Origin: Robiginitomaculum antarcticum DSM 21748
Lineage (GTDB): Bacteria > Pseudomonadota > Alphaproteobacteria > Caulobacterales > Maricaulaceae
Assembly (NCBI RefSeq): GCF_000365025.1
Contig: NZ_KB823012.1
Location: 62,001-126,000 of the forward strand
Direction of reading: 5' to 3'
Length of the DNA: 64,000 bases
Every line of letters starts with the position of its first letter. Position 1 is the first letter of the stretch. Positions 1-8,296 of this stretch are shown one piece after another. Below the pieces are notes generated by a model. That model ran no database searches, was not told where the DNA came from, and saw nothing but the letters and a program-made list of their open reading frames with translations. The translations under genes and the position numbers were made by a program.

Positions 1-2
1 CC

Positions 3-659
3 CCGCCGCTGGAGTTTGATGAGATTGCGGTTGTAACTCCGCATGTCGATCCGCTGGACTTCAATGTGCGCCACACGGCCTGTGTGGACAGCATTAGCAA
101 GGATCCCGAAATAGCGTTCGAAGATGCCATGGTCTGGAAAGCCCAAGGCGGCGGCTTTCGCGCGCGTCACTGCGCGGCGCTGGCTTTATTTGCCACCGGG
201 CAAAGCAAAATGGCCGCCGCGCAGCTTGAGCAAATGGGCAGCGAAGTCGGCATCGGCACGGCGGAGGCCCGCGCGCAATATTACGCGCAGGCTGCTGATT
301 TCTGGCTTGTGGGCTATGACCCGCAGGCGTCTCACCGCGCGGCCAGCAGCGGGCTTGATCTGTCCAAATCCAATACTCAGCTGCGTATCATCCGCGCGCG
401 CGCCTACGCGCAAATGGACCGCTGGGACTACGCCGAAACCGACCTGACGAGCGCCTTGGCCTTTGACCCTCAAAACATCTCCGCCCTGGTGTATCGCGCC
501 GATGCCCGCCGCCGTTTGGGTCGTTTTGAAGAAGCTTTATCTGACGCCGAGCGCGCTCTTGATCTGGATATCGAGTCCGTCGAAGCCGCTGTCGTGCGCG
601 GCGATATCCGCGAAGAGATTCGGCTGGCGGCGTTGGAAGATCAGGCTGTAGCGGAGTAG
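3..659 (+). CDS. TPR-repeat protein, 3' end only
   Basis: This reading frame is open from the left edge of the window, so the gene starts upstream and only its last 219 codons are seen. A GTG at position 66 is a possible internal start but nothing favours it. The C-terminal half holds helix-turn-helix pairs of tetratricopeptide type (about 34-residue units with alternating small and aromatic residues, for example AYAQMDRWDYAETDLTSAL and ALVYRADARRRLGRFEEAL), which normally act as protein-binding scaffolds. No enzymatic domain is visible in the part present. It stands alone, convergent with the membrane protein gene that follows. The partner and the cellular location cannot be told from this fragment. 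Confidence 0.7.
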   Translation, partial: PPLEFDEIAVVTPHVDPLDFNVRHTACVDSISKDPEIAFEDAMVWKAQGGGFRARHCAALALFATGQSKMAAAQLEQMGSEVGIGTAEARAQYYAQAADFWLVGYDPQASHRAASSGLDLSKSNTQLRIIRARAYAQMDRWDYAETDLTSALAFDPQNISALVYRADARRRLGRFEEALSDAERALDLDIESVEAAVVRGDIREEIRLAALEDQAVAE

Positions 660-705
660 GGAATTAATATTTAATTCCGCAACTCAAAAATTCCTCTCCC
701 GTTCA

Positions 706-1179
706 TCACGAAAATTCATTTTCGATAGGCGCTGTTTTTATCGGCCAATTGACCCAGATTGGAATTATTAGAGGAATAGAGAACCACAGTGTCGAAATAA
801 TATTATTGATGTAAAGTTCAGGATTTTGCACCGGATGATTTGCATCAATTGGTTGTTCATTCATCAAAAACAAAGGCATTAATACACCCCCAAACAAAAC
901 CGCTTTTGAGGCCAGGACCATAAAGGCTGTAAAAATTGCCAGTTTTATATGAGGCGACTTAAACTGAACGACAAAAAGTCCAATACAGCAAATAACTGTC
1001 ACGAGGAGTGTTAACGCGATTAGGAAAGACGCGAAGAATCCAATCTCGTAATTTAGTTCCCCAAAAACAATATAGAGCATCATCGCAAAGTCTAAAACGT
1101 ATAAAATAGTCAATAAAAATAATATTAACCCACTGATAATAAGGCAAATGGGATGGCGCCGAATGGGTTTTTTAATCAC
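706..1179 (-). CDS. small integral membrane protein, unknown function
   Basis: A 157-residue protein with about four hydrophobic segments: one near residues 10-35, one around 45-68, one near 78-100 and one near the C-terminus. I recognise no family. A TTG further upstream would give nine more residues, but that extension lies inside kdsD. The GTG at 1179 lies only 2 bases after the kdsD stop, as expected for translational coupling, so I chose it. Base composition is more AT-rich than in the upstream genes of the same operon. It is the last gene of the hicA-hicB-HIT-glycosyltransferase-kdsD series. The context hints at an envelope role, but this is inference only. Confidence 0.6.
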   Translation of the reverse strand: MIKKPIRRHPICLIISGLILFLLTILYVLDFAMMLYIVFGELNYEIGFFASFLIALTLLVTVICCIGLFVVQFKSPHIKLAIFTAFMVLASKAVLFGGVLMPLFLMNEQPIDANHPVQNPELYINNIISTLWFSIPLIIPIWVNWPIKTAPIENEFS

Positions 1180-1181
1180 CC

Positions 1182-2144
1182 TTAAGCCAGCCCCGCGCGC
1201 AAACAATCATGTAGATGCAGGATCCCGACAGCCCGCGCGCCATCCAGCACAAAGAGCTGCATCACTTTGGGCGGCTCAGCGGTCATACGGCGAAGCGCAT
1301 CACCGGCAAGGTCGCCCGCTTGGGCGGTTTTCGGTGAGGCCGTCATGATCGTGCGGGCGGTTTTCGTCGTCAGATTACCGTCCATATGGCGGCGTAAATC
1401 ACCGTCGGTGATAATCCCGCAAAATTCGTCGCCGTTTAATACACCGACACAGCCAAAGCCTTTTTCGCTCATGGTAATCAGAGCTTCGGACATGGGCGTC
1501 GCTGCATCCACCAAGGGCACCGCGTCGCCCGTATGCATCAGATCTGCGACAGTAGCGAGCGATGCGCCAAGCGCGCCGCCGGGATGGAAAGCCTTGAAAT
1601 CTTTGGCCGTGAAGCCCTTGGCCTCAAGCAGCGCAACGGACAGCGCGTCGCCCATGGCGATTTGCAATGTTGTGCTGGTCGTAGGCGCGCGTGTCTCGGC
1701 GCAGGCCTCGGGCGCATCCGGAATGATCAGCGGGAATTTTGCGGCTTTGGCGAGCGTGCTGTGCGGCTGTGCGGTGATCGCCATCAACGGCACATTAAAC
1801 CGCGCGCAATAGCCGATCATATCAGCGAGCTCTTGGGTCTCGCCGCTGCGCGACAGCGCGATGACGGTGTCGTCGGGCGTGATCATGCCCATATCGCCGT
1901 GGCTGGCCTCAGTAGGATGCACGTAAAGAGACGGCGTTCCTGTGCTGGCGAGGGTCGCTGAGATTTTGCGCGCAACATGGCCGGATTTCCCCACGCCCGC
2001 GAGAATAACGCGGCCCTTGGAGGCTTTTAAATGCGCCACAGCTTTGGCAAAGTCCTCACCCAGGGCGTCACGCAGCTGCGCCATAGCCTCTATTTCGATA
2101 TCCAGGACGCGGCGCCCCGCAGCAATTATTGTATCAGTGCTCAT
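1182..2144 (-). CDS. kdsD: arabinose-5-phosphate isomerase (SIS + two CBS domains)
   Basis: Converts D-ribulose 5-phosphate to D-arabinose 5-phosphate, the first step towards Kdo for lipopolysaccharide. The 320-residue length is normal for KdsD/KpsF/GutQ. The N-terminal SIS (sugar isomerase) domain carries AGVGKSGHVA at residues 49-58 and the family block HPTEASHGDMGMI further on, where the histidine and glutamate are expected for catalysis. Two CBS domains occupy roughly residues 205-320. It overlaps the preceding glycosyltransferase gene by 4 bases (ATGA), so the two are translated together, which fits a shared role in surface polysaccharide or LPS. KpsF, the capsule paralogue, cannot be excluded from sequence alone. 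Confidence 0.92.
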   Translation of the reverse strand: MSTDTIIAAGRRVLDIEIEAMAQLRDALGEDFAKAVAHLKASKGRVILAGVGKSGHVARKISATLASTGTPSLYVHPTEASHGDMGMITPDDTVIALSRSGETQELADMIGYCARFNVPLMAITAQPHSTLAKAAKFPLIIPDAPEACAETRAPTTSTTLQIAMGDALSVALLEAKGFTAKDFKAFHPGGALGASLATVADLMHTGDAVPLVDAATPMSEALITMSEKGFGCVGVLNGDEFCGIITDGDLRRHMDGNLTTKTARTIMTASPKTAQAGDLAGDALRRMTAEPPKVMQLFVLDGARAVGILHLHDCLRAGLA

Positions 2145-3142
2145 TCGCGTTCCTTATCACTCAGCGGGCGAATATGCACCCCGCGCCGCACCACTTTTAG
2201 CGGACTGAAGGTCAGCGCCGAAAGCAGCTCGGTTGAGCTAATGGTTTTATGCGCCATAATGTCTTTGCGGGTCGCTAAAATCCCCGGCAAGCCTATTAGG
2301 GCATACCATAATCCCCGCGCGGTGGGTTTAAGCCGCCCCGGACGAAACGTCGCCCAGAGCAGGTAGGCCAGATTGGCAAAAATATGGAGCGGCGATAATA
2401 AAATCAGGAGTGGTAGCGGCATGGATTTAAAGAACGTCCAGACGCGATTGCGCGTGCCGTGGAAAACAGCAAATCCGCTGATGTTATTACTAATCGCGCT
2501 ACTGACATGGTCAACAATAGCGTCTGCGCTTTGCACGCATTCTCCGCCCGCTAGGCGCATACGCAGCGCCAGATCAACATCTTCGTGATAACAGAAAAAC
2601 CGCTTGTCAAATCCGCCAAGGCGCAGGAATGTCTCGCGGTGATAAAGCGCCGCCGCGGCGCAGGGGCCAAAAACAAAACCCGTCTCAGGCTTTAGGTTTA
2701 CGTTGTGACCATAACCTGCGCGGTACGCAATTCCAAAGGCCGAGTAGCAATCGCCCAATCCATCCAGAACGGTGCTGTCCAGCGCCATAATCTGCCGCGA
2801 TCCCACCATCGTAATGTCATCGCGCCGTGTGGTCTCAAGCAGGAGCCTGTCCAGCCAATCGGGACGGGCAAAGGCATCAGGATTTAAGAGTGCAATCCAG
2901 TCAGAATTGGCTTTGTGCGCGCCGATATTATTGGCCCGCGCAAATCCGGTATTCTCGCCTAGCTCTATAATTTTAAAACGATTATCCAGATCAGGCAGGG
3001 ACGTCATGGAATTGTCGACACTGCCATTATCAATTATGAAACATTCAAAATCGGCCATCGTCTGCGCGGCCACGCTGGCGACGCTGCGGGTCAGCCAGTC
3101 GCCCGCGTTAAAATTGACTATGATGACGCTGACGCGGGGCAT
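2141..3142 (-). CDS. family 2 glycosyltransferase
   Basis: A 333-residue GT-A fold transferase. It begins PRVSVIIVNFNAGDWL, has FIIDNGSVDNS near residues 35-45, ENTGFARANNIGA at about 63-75 and the metal- and nucleotide-binding region ALLNPDAF at about 84-91, where an Asp-containing motif replaces the usual DXD. The middle segment (ERRF-like HEDVDLALRMR) resembles rhamnosyl-type transferases. A hydrophobic stretch near residues 235-265 suggests membrane attachment. It sits between a HIT gene (2 bases apart) and kdsD (4-base overlap). A role in O-antigen, core or exopolysaccharide assembly at the inner membrane is the natural inference. Donor and acceptor sugars cannot be told. Confidence 0.85.
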   Translation of the reverse strand: MPRVSVIIVNFNAGDWLTRSVASVAAQTMADFECFIIDNGSVDNSMTSLPDLDNRFKIIELGENTGFARANNIGAHKANSDWIALLNPDAFARPDWLDRLLLETTRRDDITMVGSRQIMALDSTVLDGLGDCYSAFGIAYRAGYGHNVNLKPETGFVFGPCAAAALYHRETFLRLGGFDKRFFCYHEDVDLALRMRLAGGECVQSADAIVDHVSSAISNNISGFAVFHGTRNRVWTFFKSMPLPLLILLSPLHIFANLAYLLWATFRPGRLKPTARGLWYALIGLPGILATRKDIMAHKTISSTELLSALTFSPLKVVRRGVHIRPLSDKERE

Positions 3143-3144
3143 GG

Positions 3145-3576
3145 CTAAAACGCGGCAGCGATCTTGGCAGCCAAGGCTTTGAGCACGTCCGTATCCGCCA
3201 TCTCACCGCTGGCATGAGGGGTCTGCGCTTTGTCGTCATAGCGCGGAATAATATGGACATGAGTATGGAAAACGGTTTGTCCGGCTGCGCTGCCGTTAAA
3301 CTGTGTTATGACAATACCGTCAGGCGACAGCGCCGTATCGACGGCTTTGGCGATGCGCTGCACTGCGCCGAATAGGCGGCCAATATCCTTAGCGTCTGTT
3401 TCCAATAGGTTTCGCGATGGCGTGCGCGGAATGACTAAAATATGGCCTTCGCTTTGCGGAAAGACGTCCATAATCGCGATGACATTAGCGTCTTCATAGA
3501 CTTTTATGTAAGGCATGTCCCCGCGCAGAATTTTAGCGAAAACATTCTCGTCGTCATAACTACCGGTCAGGGACAT
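3145..3576 (-). CDS. HIT-family nucleotide hydrolase/transferase
   Basis: A 143-residue histidine-triad protein. The defining motif HTHVHIIPR lies at residues 104-112 and the family's FNGSAAGQ at 94-101, so the active-site histidines are all present. HIT proteins cleave or transfer nucleoside phosphoramidates and dinucleotides, and this one is of the small Hint/HinT-like type. Its ATG shares a base with the hicB stop codon (TAATG), so it is translationally coupled to the toxin-antitoxin pair, and the glycosyltransferase gene follows 2 bases after its stop. The substrate is not predictable. Confidence 0.9.
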   Translation of the reverse strand: MSLTGSYDDENVFAKILRGDMPYIKVYEDANVIAIMDVFPQSEGHILVIPRTPSRNLLETDAKDIGRLFGAVQRIAKAVDTALSPDGIVITQFNGSAAGQTVFHTHVHIIPRYDDKAQTPHASGEMADTDVLKALAAKIAAAF

Positions 3577-3965
3577 TAACTTAGTTCCCGCCGCGCTGCA
3601 TCAGCGAGAAACGCACTTCGCGACAAGCCGCGTTTTTGCGCCGTATCGTCAATTGCGTTTAATAGCCCTGCATCGATTGTAATATTAGCCCGCACAGTAC
3701 GCCCTTCGTAACTAACAAGTGGAACAAGCAAAAATGTGCCGTCCGAACCCAACATATCTTTTGCTAAGTTATCGTTTTGTATGGCGTCCAGTGTACGGGG
3801 TTGCACGATATCTTCCTCTTCGAAATATAAAGACAAAGCTTCTTGGGCGTGGGTCAGCAAATCGTCCATAGTTTCACCGGATGAGAAACATCCGGTCGCG
3901 TCAGGAAAAGCAATGCCGAAGACGCTGTCTTCGTCTTTATGAACAATACCGACAAAATATTTCAT
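3576..3965 (-). CDS. hicB: HicB-type antitoxin
   Basis: A 129-residue antitoxin. The N-terminal half is the degraded-RNase-H-like HicB fold (MKYFVGIVHKDEDSVFGIAF, then PDATGCFSSGETMDDLL), which binds the HicA toxin. The C-terminal part, with VRANITIDAGLLNAIDD and SRSAFLADAARREL, is a ribbon-helix-helix-like DNA-binding segment expected to repress the promoter. It follows hicA by 12 bases, the standard toxin-first order. Its stop codon overlaps the start of the HIT gene, so the module appears to head a longer operon. The perfect inverted repeat upstream of hicA is its likely operator. Confidence 0.88.
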   Translation of the reverse strand: MKYFVGIVHKDEDSVFGIAFPDATGCFSSGETMDDLLTHAQEALSLYFEEEDIVQPRTLDAIQNDNLAKDMLGSDGTFLLVPLVSYEGRTVRANITIDAGLLNAIDDTAQKRGLSRSAFLADAARRELS

Positions 3966-3977
3966 CTTATTCGCCTT

Positions 3978-4160
3978 TCAAAGCCAGCCCGCCATTTTAT
4001 AAATACTCCGAACGGTTCCCAGTGGCAGGTCTTTTTTCGGGTGTGGAATGACAACAATCATGCCGTTTTTTTTGAACTTATGGTGCGAGCCCGTAACCTT
4101 AACCAAGTCAAATCCATCTGCTTTCAAACGTTTGATGATTGCACGGCTATTTCGTTCCAT
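3978..4160 (-). CDS. hicA: HicA-type mRNA interferase toxin
   Basis: A 60-residue protein of double-stranded-RNA-binding-like fold, the normal size for HicA. The conserved GSHHKF block at residues 24-29 holds the catalytic histidine, and IPHPKKDLPLGTVRSIYK is the usual C-terminal half. HicA cleaves mRNA and is neutralised by HicB encoded just downstream. It is the first gene of the minus-strand operon, and a palindromic operator and a perfect -35 hexamer lie 15-51 bases upstream of its start. It looks intact. Confidence 0.9.
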   Translation of the reverse strand: MERNSRAIIKRLKADGFDLVKVTGSHHKFKKNGMIVVIPHPKKDLPLGTVRSIYKMAGWL

Positions 4161-4174
4161 AAAAAGCCTCTTTG

Positions 4175-4194
4175 ATACGCATCATAATGCGTAT
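4175..4194. promoter_or_regulatory. candidate HicB operator (perfect inverted repeat)
   Basis: ATACGCAT, four bases, then ATGCGTAT: a perfect 8+8 inverted repeat 15 bases upstream of the hicA start. It overlaps the candidate -10 element. HicB proteins with a DNA-binding C-terminus commonly repress their own promoter through such a palindrome, so self-repression is the inferred function. Confidence 0.6.
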
Positions 4195-4211
4195 TATTAA
4201 CTCATTGTCAA
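4181..4211 (-). promoter_or_regulatory. candidate hicAB promoter
   Basis: On the minus strand there is a consensus -35 TTGACA (4206-4211) and a near-consensus TATGAT (4181-4186). The spacing is 19 bases, so the true -10 may be the slightly earlier CATTAT (16-base spacing). The -35 overlaps the stop codon of the upstream FemAB-like gene, and the -10 lies inside the inverted repeat, so a repressor bound there would block it. Confidence 0.45.
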
Positions 4212-5365
4212 GTCATATCTGCCTTGAAAGGCGTGTGGTTGGCAAGCACGGCAGCATCATATTCCACGGCCCGGCGTTCGCGTTTCAGATAATTATCAAC
4301 CGCGTCGCGCAGTCCTGGATGGGCCAGATAATGCGCGCTATGGGTCACGACCGGTTCGTATCCACGCGCTAATTTATGCTCGCCTTGGGCGCCTGCTTCG
4401 ACCCGTGATAAACCCAGTTCCAGCGCGGCGTCTATAGCTTGGTAATAGCACAGCTCGAAATGCAAAAACGGCTTGTGCACGAGCGCCCCCCAATGCCGGC
4501 CATACAGCGTGTCACCGCCGATAAAGTTTAGCGCACCCGCAATCGGCGTCCCGCCTTCATAAGCCAAAACCAGCAAAGTTTGCGTGGCGAAAGTTTGATT
4601 AATCAGATCAAAAAAAGCGCGGTTTAAATAGGGCCGCCCCCATTTTCGCTGGCTGGTGTCCAGATAAAATTGATAAAATGCGTCCCAATGCTCCGGTTTT
4701 AAATCGTCACCACGAAGACGTTTTATCGTCACGCCATCTTGAGCTTTGGCGCGTTCCTTGCGCAGGTTTTTACGTTTGCGACTGGTCAGCGCGGCCAGAA
4801 AATCATCGAAGTTTTCAAAGCCTTGGTTGATGAAATGAAACTGCCTGTCTTGGCGCATTAAAAACCCGGCCTCGTCAAATAGGGCGCGGTCATCGTCATT
4901 TAAAAAAGTGGCATGAACGCCGGAGGCCTCTTGCGCGCCGCAAAGTTGCACCGTGGCAGAGATCAGCGCGCGGCGGGCGTTGATGTCATTTCCAATGAGG
5001 CGCGGGCCATTCGCAGGCGTGAACGGAACGGCGCATTGAAATTTCGGATAATAAGGCAGACCCGCCCGCTCTAAGGCATCGGCCCATCCGTGGTCGAAGA
5101 CATATTCGCCTTGGCTGTGAGATTTGGCGTAGAGCGGCGCGGCCGCCAGTAATATACCGCCCGCATCCTCTATCGCAATATGGCAAGGCGACCATCCGGT
5201 TTCCGGCTGCGCGCAGCCGCTTTGTTCCAGCGCGTGCAGGAACTGGTAATCTGTAAACGGGTGATAGTCGCGTGAGCTAGGCGCGGGCTGCAGCCCGTTC
5301 CATGCGGTCTGTCCGACCTGCGCAATATCCGTGATAATTCGGGCGTTATAAGTCACATCGTTCAT
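4208..5365 (-). CDS. FemAB-like GNAT family protein (DUF482 type)
   Basis: A 385-residue protein resembling the bacterial 'peptidogalycan biosynthesis/recognition' family (PF04339, FemAB-like GNAT fold). Visible family features include the LTSRKRKNLRKERAKA block, the WGRPYLNRAFFDLI segment and the acetyl-CoA-fold-like GGTPIAGALNFIGGDTLYGR followed by HFELCYYQAIDAAL and VEAGAQGEHKLARGY. Members are thought to transfer acyl or aminoacyl groups, but no reaction is established. An in-frame ATG further upstream would run into the RidA gene. The ATG at 5365, 7 bases after the RidA stop, gives a normal N-terminus and was chosen. It is probably cotranscribed with the RidA gene. Confidence 0.75.
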   Translation of the reverse strand: MNDVTYNARIITDIAQVGQTAWNGLQPAPSSRDYHPFTDYQFLHALEQSGCAQPETGWSPCHIAIEDAGGILLAAAPLYAKSHSQGEYVFDHGWADALERAGLPYYPKFQCAVPFTPANGPRLIGNDINARRALISATVQLCGAQEASGVHATFLNDDDRALFDEAGFLMRQDRQFHFINQGFENFDDFLAALTSRKRKNLRKERAKAQDGVTIKRLRGDDLKPEHWDAFYQFYLDTSQRKWGRPYLNRAFFDLINQTFATQTLLVLAYEGGTPIAGALNFIGGDTLYGRHWGALVHKPFLHFELCYYQAIDAALELGLSRVEAGAQGEHKLARGYEPVVTHSAHYLAHPGLRDAVDNYLKRERRAVEYDAAVLANHTPFKADMT

Positions 5366-5372
5366 GATGTAA

Positions 5373-5840
5373 CTACGCCTCAATCTCCACGATGGCGTCA
5401 ATTTCAACTGCGACATCGAGCGGCAGGCTTGGCGCAGAGACGGCGAAGCGGGCGTGACGACCGCCGTCGCCGAAAACGGCGACCATTAAATCGCTGCATC
5501 CGTTGATGATTTTGGGAATATCCGCGGCCGTATGGTTGAATGTTGATTGAACAAAGCCGCCGAGTTTAACCACGCGCTTGACCCTGGTCAGATCCCCGCC
5601 GCACGCCGCTTTCATTTGCGCAATCAAGTTTAGACCTGACATGCGCGCGGCGCGCTGTCCGTGCTCCACGGTTAAGTCTTCGCCAAGCCGCCCGCCCATC
5701 AAGTCATCACCGATTTTGGAAATTTGACCCGATATAAATACCAGATTACCGCTGATGACATAAGGCACGTAATTGGCGACCGGCGCGCTCGCCTCGGGCA
5801 ATGTCAAACCAAGCTCGGCAATTTTTTCTTCGGGGGTCAT
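5373..5840 (-). CDS. RidA/YjgF family protein
   Basis: A 155-residue member of the RidA (reactive intermediate deaminase) superfamily, in the subgroup that starts with TPEEKIAELGLTLPEAS and contains VISGNLVFISGQI. RidA proteins hydrolyse reactive enamine/imine intermediates released by pyridoxal enzymes such as threonine dehydratase. This longer subgroup often lacks a proven activity. A 12-residue upstream extension exists, but the ATG at 5840 matches the family start. It is divergent from the nitroreductase gene and just upstream of the FemAB-like gene. Confidence 0.85.
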   Translation of the reverse strand: MTPEEKIAELGLTLPEASAPVANYVPYVISGNLVFISGQISKIGDDLMGGRLGEDLTVEHGQRAARMSGLNLIAQMKAACGGDLTRVKRVVKLGGFVQSTFNHTAADIPKIINGCSDLMVAVFGDGGRHARFAVSAPSLPLDVAVEIDAIVEIEA

Positions 5841-5930
5841 AATTATCTCACAAAAGACTTGAATTTGACTGTCCATAACGCAGATTAGGCCAAGATAAAA
5901 CGGCGCATAAGATTTTAATGAAGAGGCTAT

Positions 5931-6527
5931 ATGATCTATTCTCCTACAGATAGAAGCGACGGTGTTTTAGCCTTTTTAGAAGATCGCCGCTCTCCGTTGG
6001 CCAAATTAATGACAGGGCCGGGGCCTACCGCCGCGCAGGTCAACGACATCATTGCCCGTGCCGCCCGCGTGCCGGATCACCGCAAGCTTGGCCCGTGGCG
6101 TTTCATCGTTATTCGCGGGAAAATGCGCGAAACTTTGGGCCAATATATTGGCGCGCGGTTTACGGCGCTAAATCCTGATAAGCCGCTGGATAAAGCGGTT
6201 ACGGAAAGCCAGCGTTTCATACGCGCGCCAACTGTCGTGGCTGTGGTCAGCGCCCCTGTCGATGATCCCAAAGGCACGCCGGACTGGGAGCAGGTCTTGT
6301 CTGCGGGCGCGGTATGTTTTCAGATGCTCCTTGTCGCCCGCGCCATGGGATTTGCGGCGCAATGGCTGACAGAGTGGATTGCTTACGATGAAGTGGTTTT
6401 GGCGAAATTAGGCCTGTCGGGCCGCGAAAAAATTGCCGGATTTATCTATCTGGGCGACAGTGAACAAGAGCTGCCTGCGCGCTCGCGCCCCGATATAGAT
6501 AGCCGCATTACGCGGCTAGGAGAGTAA
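5931..6527 (+). CDS. nitroreductase family flavoprotein
   Basis: A 198-residue single-domain nitroreductase, FMN-dependent by family. The N-terminus FLEDRRSPLAKLMTGPGP has the usual FMN-phosphate-contacting RRS-like region, and ARVPDHRKLGPWRFIVIRG and FAAQWLTEWIAYDEVV follow as in the YdjA-like subgroup. Members reduce nitro compounds or quinones with NAD(P)H; the physiological substrate is unknown. Its 3' end overlaps the convergent sulfotransferase-like gene by 12 bases. Confidence 0.85.
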   Translation: MIYSPTDRSDGVLAFLEDRRSPLAKLMTGPGPTAAQVNDIIARAARVPDHRKLGPWRFIVIRGKMRETLGQYIGARFTALNPDKPLDKAVTESQRFIRAPTVVAVVSAPVDDPKGTPDWEQVLSAGAVCFQMLLVARAMGFAAQWLTEWIAYDEVVLAKLGLSGREKIAGFIYLGDSEQELPARSRPDIDSRITRLGE

Positions 6528-7241
6528 GCGCTTTGCAAATAAGGTCTGATAGGCGGGCAGAACCTCATCCAAAATATGCTGATATTGGGGCTTAACCGTA
6601 TCTAGTGCGTTGCGCGGCGGCCCAAATCCTGTGGAGCGCTCAACTGATCCGTACCAATAGGGCGCCCAGGCCCCATCCGTCTCGCGCGGGCCTGCGGGCC
6701 AGGATAACATCTGCGGCGTAAACGGTATATCCAGCGCGTTGCACAAAGCGCGTAAATGCGTCTCTGGATTGCCGAGGAAAATCGCGCTATCAATGACGGG
6801 AACAGTGTCTTGGCGCTGTGATATGAGATTATAAAATTCCGCCTGTTGCAGCAAGCCGATATCCGAGGCCTCAAAGGCCGCCCGTCCTTTGGCGTAGGAA
6901 TTTATCACGGCGGCGGGGTGCCGGATTAAAAAGAAATGCTTCGCCCCGTCCATCCATGTGCGGTCAAACCCGTCAATCATCTGGTGCGGCATATGTTTTT
7001 GAAAATAATAGTCAGAATGGCCTGCCGGAGTTTTTAGGCAATTCTGAGCGACGAGACGGGCGTCTGTCTCATGAGCGGCTAAAGTCTCTTCCCGTCCCGG
7101 ATGGTCTTTGCCTGTCGCGGCCAGATACGGTGCAAAAAATGGCTCGTCCAACACGGCGGTATCCGCGCGGTTTTCGAAGCTGCGCATAAAAGCCGTGGAC
7201 AGGTTGCGCGGTCCCGACCACATGCAAATGACCTGAGTCAT
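6516..7241 (-). CDS. sulfotransferase-like protein
   Basis: A 241-residue P-loop sulfotransferase-like protein. The N-terminal MWSGPRNLSTAFMRSFE is the 5'-phosphosulfate-binding type loop and HFFLIRHPAAVINSYAKG holds the Arg and Ser expected in the 3'-phosphate-binding motif. The reaction is unproven for this subgroup. It overlaps the stop of the class IV aminotransferase gene by one base, so the two are coupled. As I recall, plant proteins annotated as branched-chain aminotransferase-like join such a domain to a class IV aminotransferase, which argues for joint function. Confidence 0.7.
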   Translation of the reverse strand: MTQVICMWSGPRNLSTAFMRSFENRADTAVLDEPFFAPYLAATGKDHPGREETLAAHETDARLVAQNCLKTPAGHSDYYFQKHMPHQMIDGFDRTWMDGAKHFFLIRHPAAVINSYAKGRAAFEASDIGLLQQAEFYNLISQRQDTVPVIDSAIFLGNPETHLRALCNALDIPFTPQMLSWPAGPRETDGAWAPYWYGSVERSTGFGPPRNALDTVKPQYQHILDEVLPAYQTLFAKRLLS

Positions 7242-8152
7242 TAGCTACATGTCCGTTTCAGCAGCTCCAGATATAATCCCTGCAAGCGTTCGACAACGGG
7301 GCCGCGTTTGCCATCTCCGATTATGCGCCCGTCAATTTCGCCGACAGGCGCAAGGCCTGCAAACGTGCCTGTGGTGAAAGCTTCATCCGCGCTGTAGCAA
7401 TCCATCAGGCGAAAGTTTTTTTGAAATACCGGAATGTCATTGGCCTCGCACAATTCAATTACCTTCATCCGCGTTATCCCGCCCAGACAGTAATCGCCCG
7501 TCGACGTCCACACCTGCCCGTCGCGTACAATAAAGAAATGCGTGCTGTTGCACGTCGCCACAAAGCCTTGCGGGTCGAGCATTAAGCCTTCATCCGCGCC
7601 GGCTTTTATCGCCTGAATACAGGCCGTAATGCAGTTGATCTTGGAATGGCTGTTAAGACCGGGGTCTTGCACATCGGGCCGTCCGCGCCGCACGGCAACG
7701 GTATAGAGACGCGATGTATTAATCGCCGTGTCAGGATTGGCCGTCTTATATTCCGGCGCAATGACGATAGTGGGCGGGCCAATGGCAACGCGGGGGTCTT
7801 GATAGGGTGTCGCTTTAAGGCCCCGGGTAATCATCAGGCGGATATGTACGCCGTCATACATGTCATTGGCTGCCAGCGTGTCGTCAATCCGCACTTTTAA
7901 CGTCTCCATCGAAATGTCGAGCGTAATATCCAGCGCTTTAAGCCCCGTCTCCAAACGTTTACGGTGCTCGGGCCAGAAGGCTATTTTGCCGTGATGAACA
8001 CGTAGGCCTTCCCACACGCCGTCACCCATCATAAAGCCCGCGTCAAAGACCGAGACCATGGCCTTGTCACGGTGGACGATCTTGCCGCTGACATTGAATT
8101 TAACGGTGTCGTTTCTTGGATCAGGCAAATAGGCGTGGGTACCGTAAGACAT
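7241..8152 (-). CDS. class IV aminotransferase (branched-chain/D-amino acid type)
   Basis: A 303-residue pyridoxal-phosphate fold-IV enzyme. Diagnostic stretches are FDAGFMMGDGVWEGLRVHHG near the N-terminus, the region LNSHSKINCITACIQA containing the likely Schiff-base lysine, and EAFTTGTFAGLAPVGEIDGR, a class IV C-terminal phosphate-binding loop. It could be a branched-chain aminotransferase (no ilvE lies in the nearby ilv/leu block), a D-amino acid aminotransferase or an aminodeoxychorismate lyase relative; sequence inspection cannot decide. The 23 codons before the ATG at 8152 look non-homologous, so that ATG was taken. Upstream lies a short divergent region shared with the metallo-hydrolase gene. 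Confidence 0.85.
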   Translation of the reverse strand: MSYGTHAYLPDPRNDTVKFNVSGKIVHRDKAMVSVFDAGFMMGDGVWEGLRVHHGKIAFWPEHRKRLETGLKALDITLDISMETLKVRIDDTLAANDMYDGVHIRLMITRGLKATPYQDPRVAIGPPTIVIAPEYKTANPDTAINTSRLYTVAVRRGRPDVQDPGLNSHSKINCITACIQAIKAGADEGLMLDPQGFVATCNSTHFFIVRDGQVWTSTGDYCLGGITRMKVIELCEANDIPVFQKNFRLMDCYSADEAFTTGTFAGLAPVGEIDGRIIGDGKRGPVVERLQGLYLELLKRTCS

Positions 8153-8296
8153 AAGCGCTCCTGTGCTTCTTCGCGGATAGGCAAAAACGTCCGCGGCTGC
8201 AATGTAAATTGCAATGCACAAGACCGGATAGGGTGTGACTGTGCGCCATACGCAGGCGGTACTTTCTATTAAGCTGTAATGCTATAAACAGATGGT

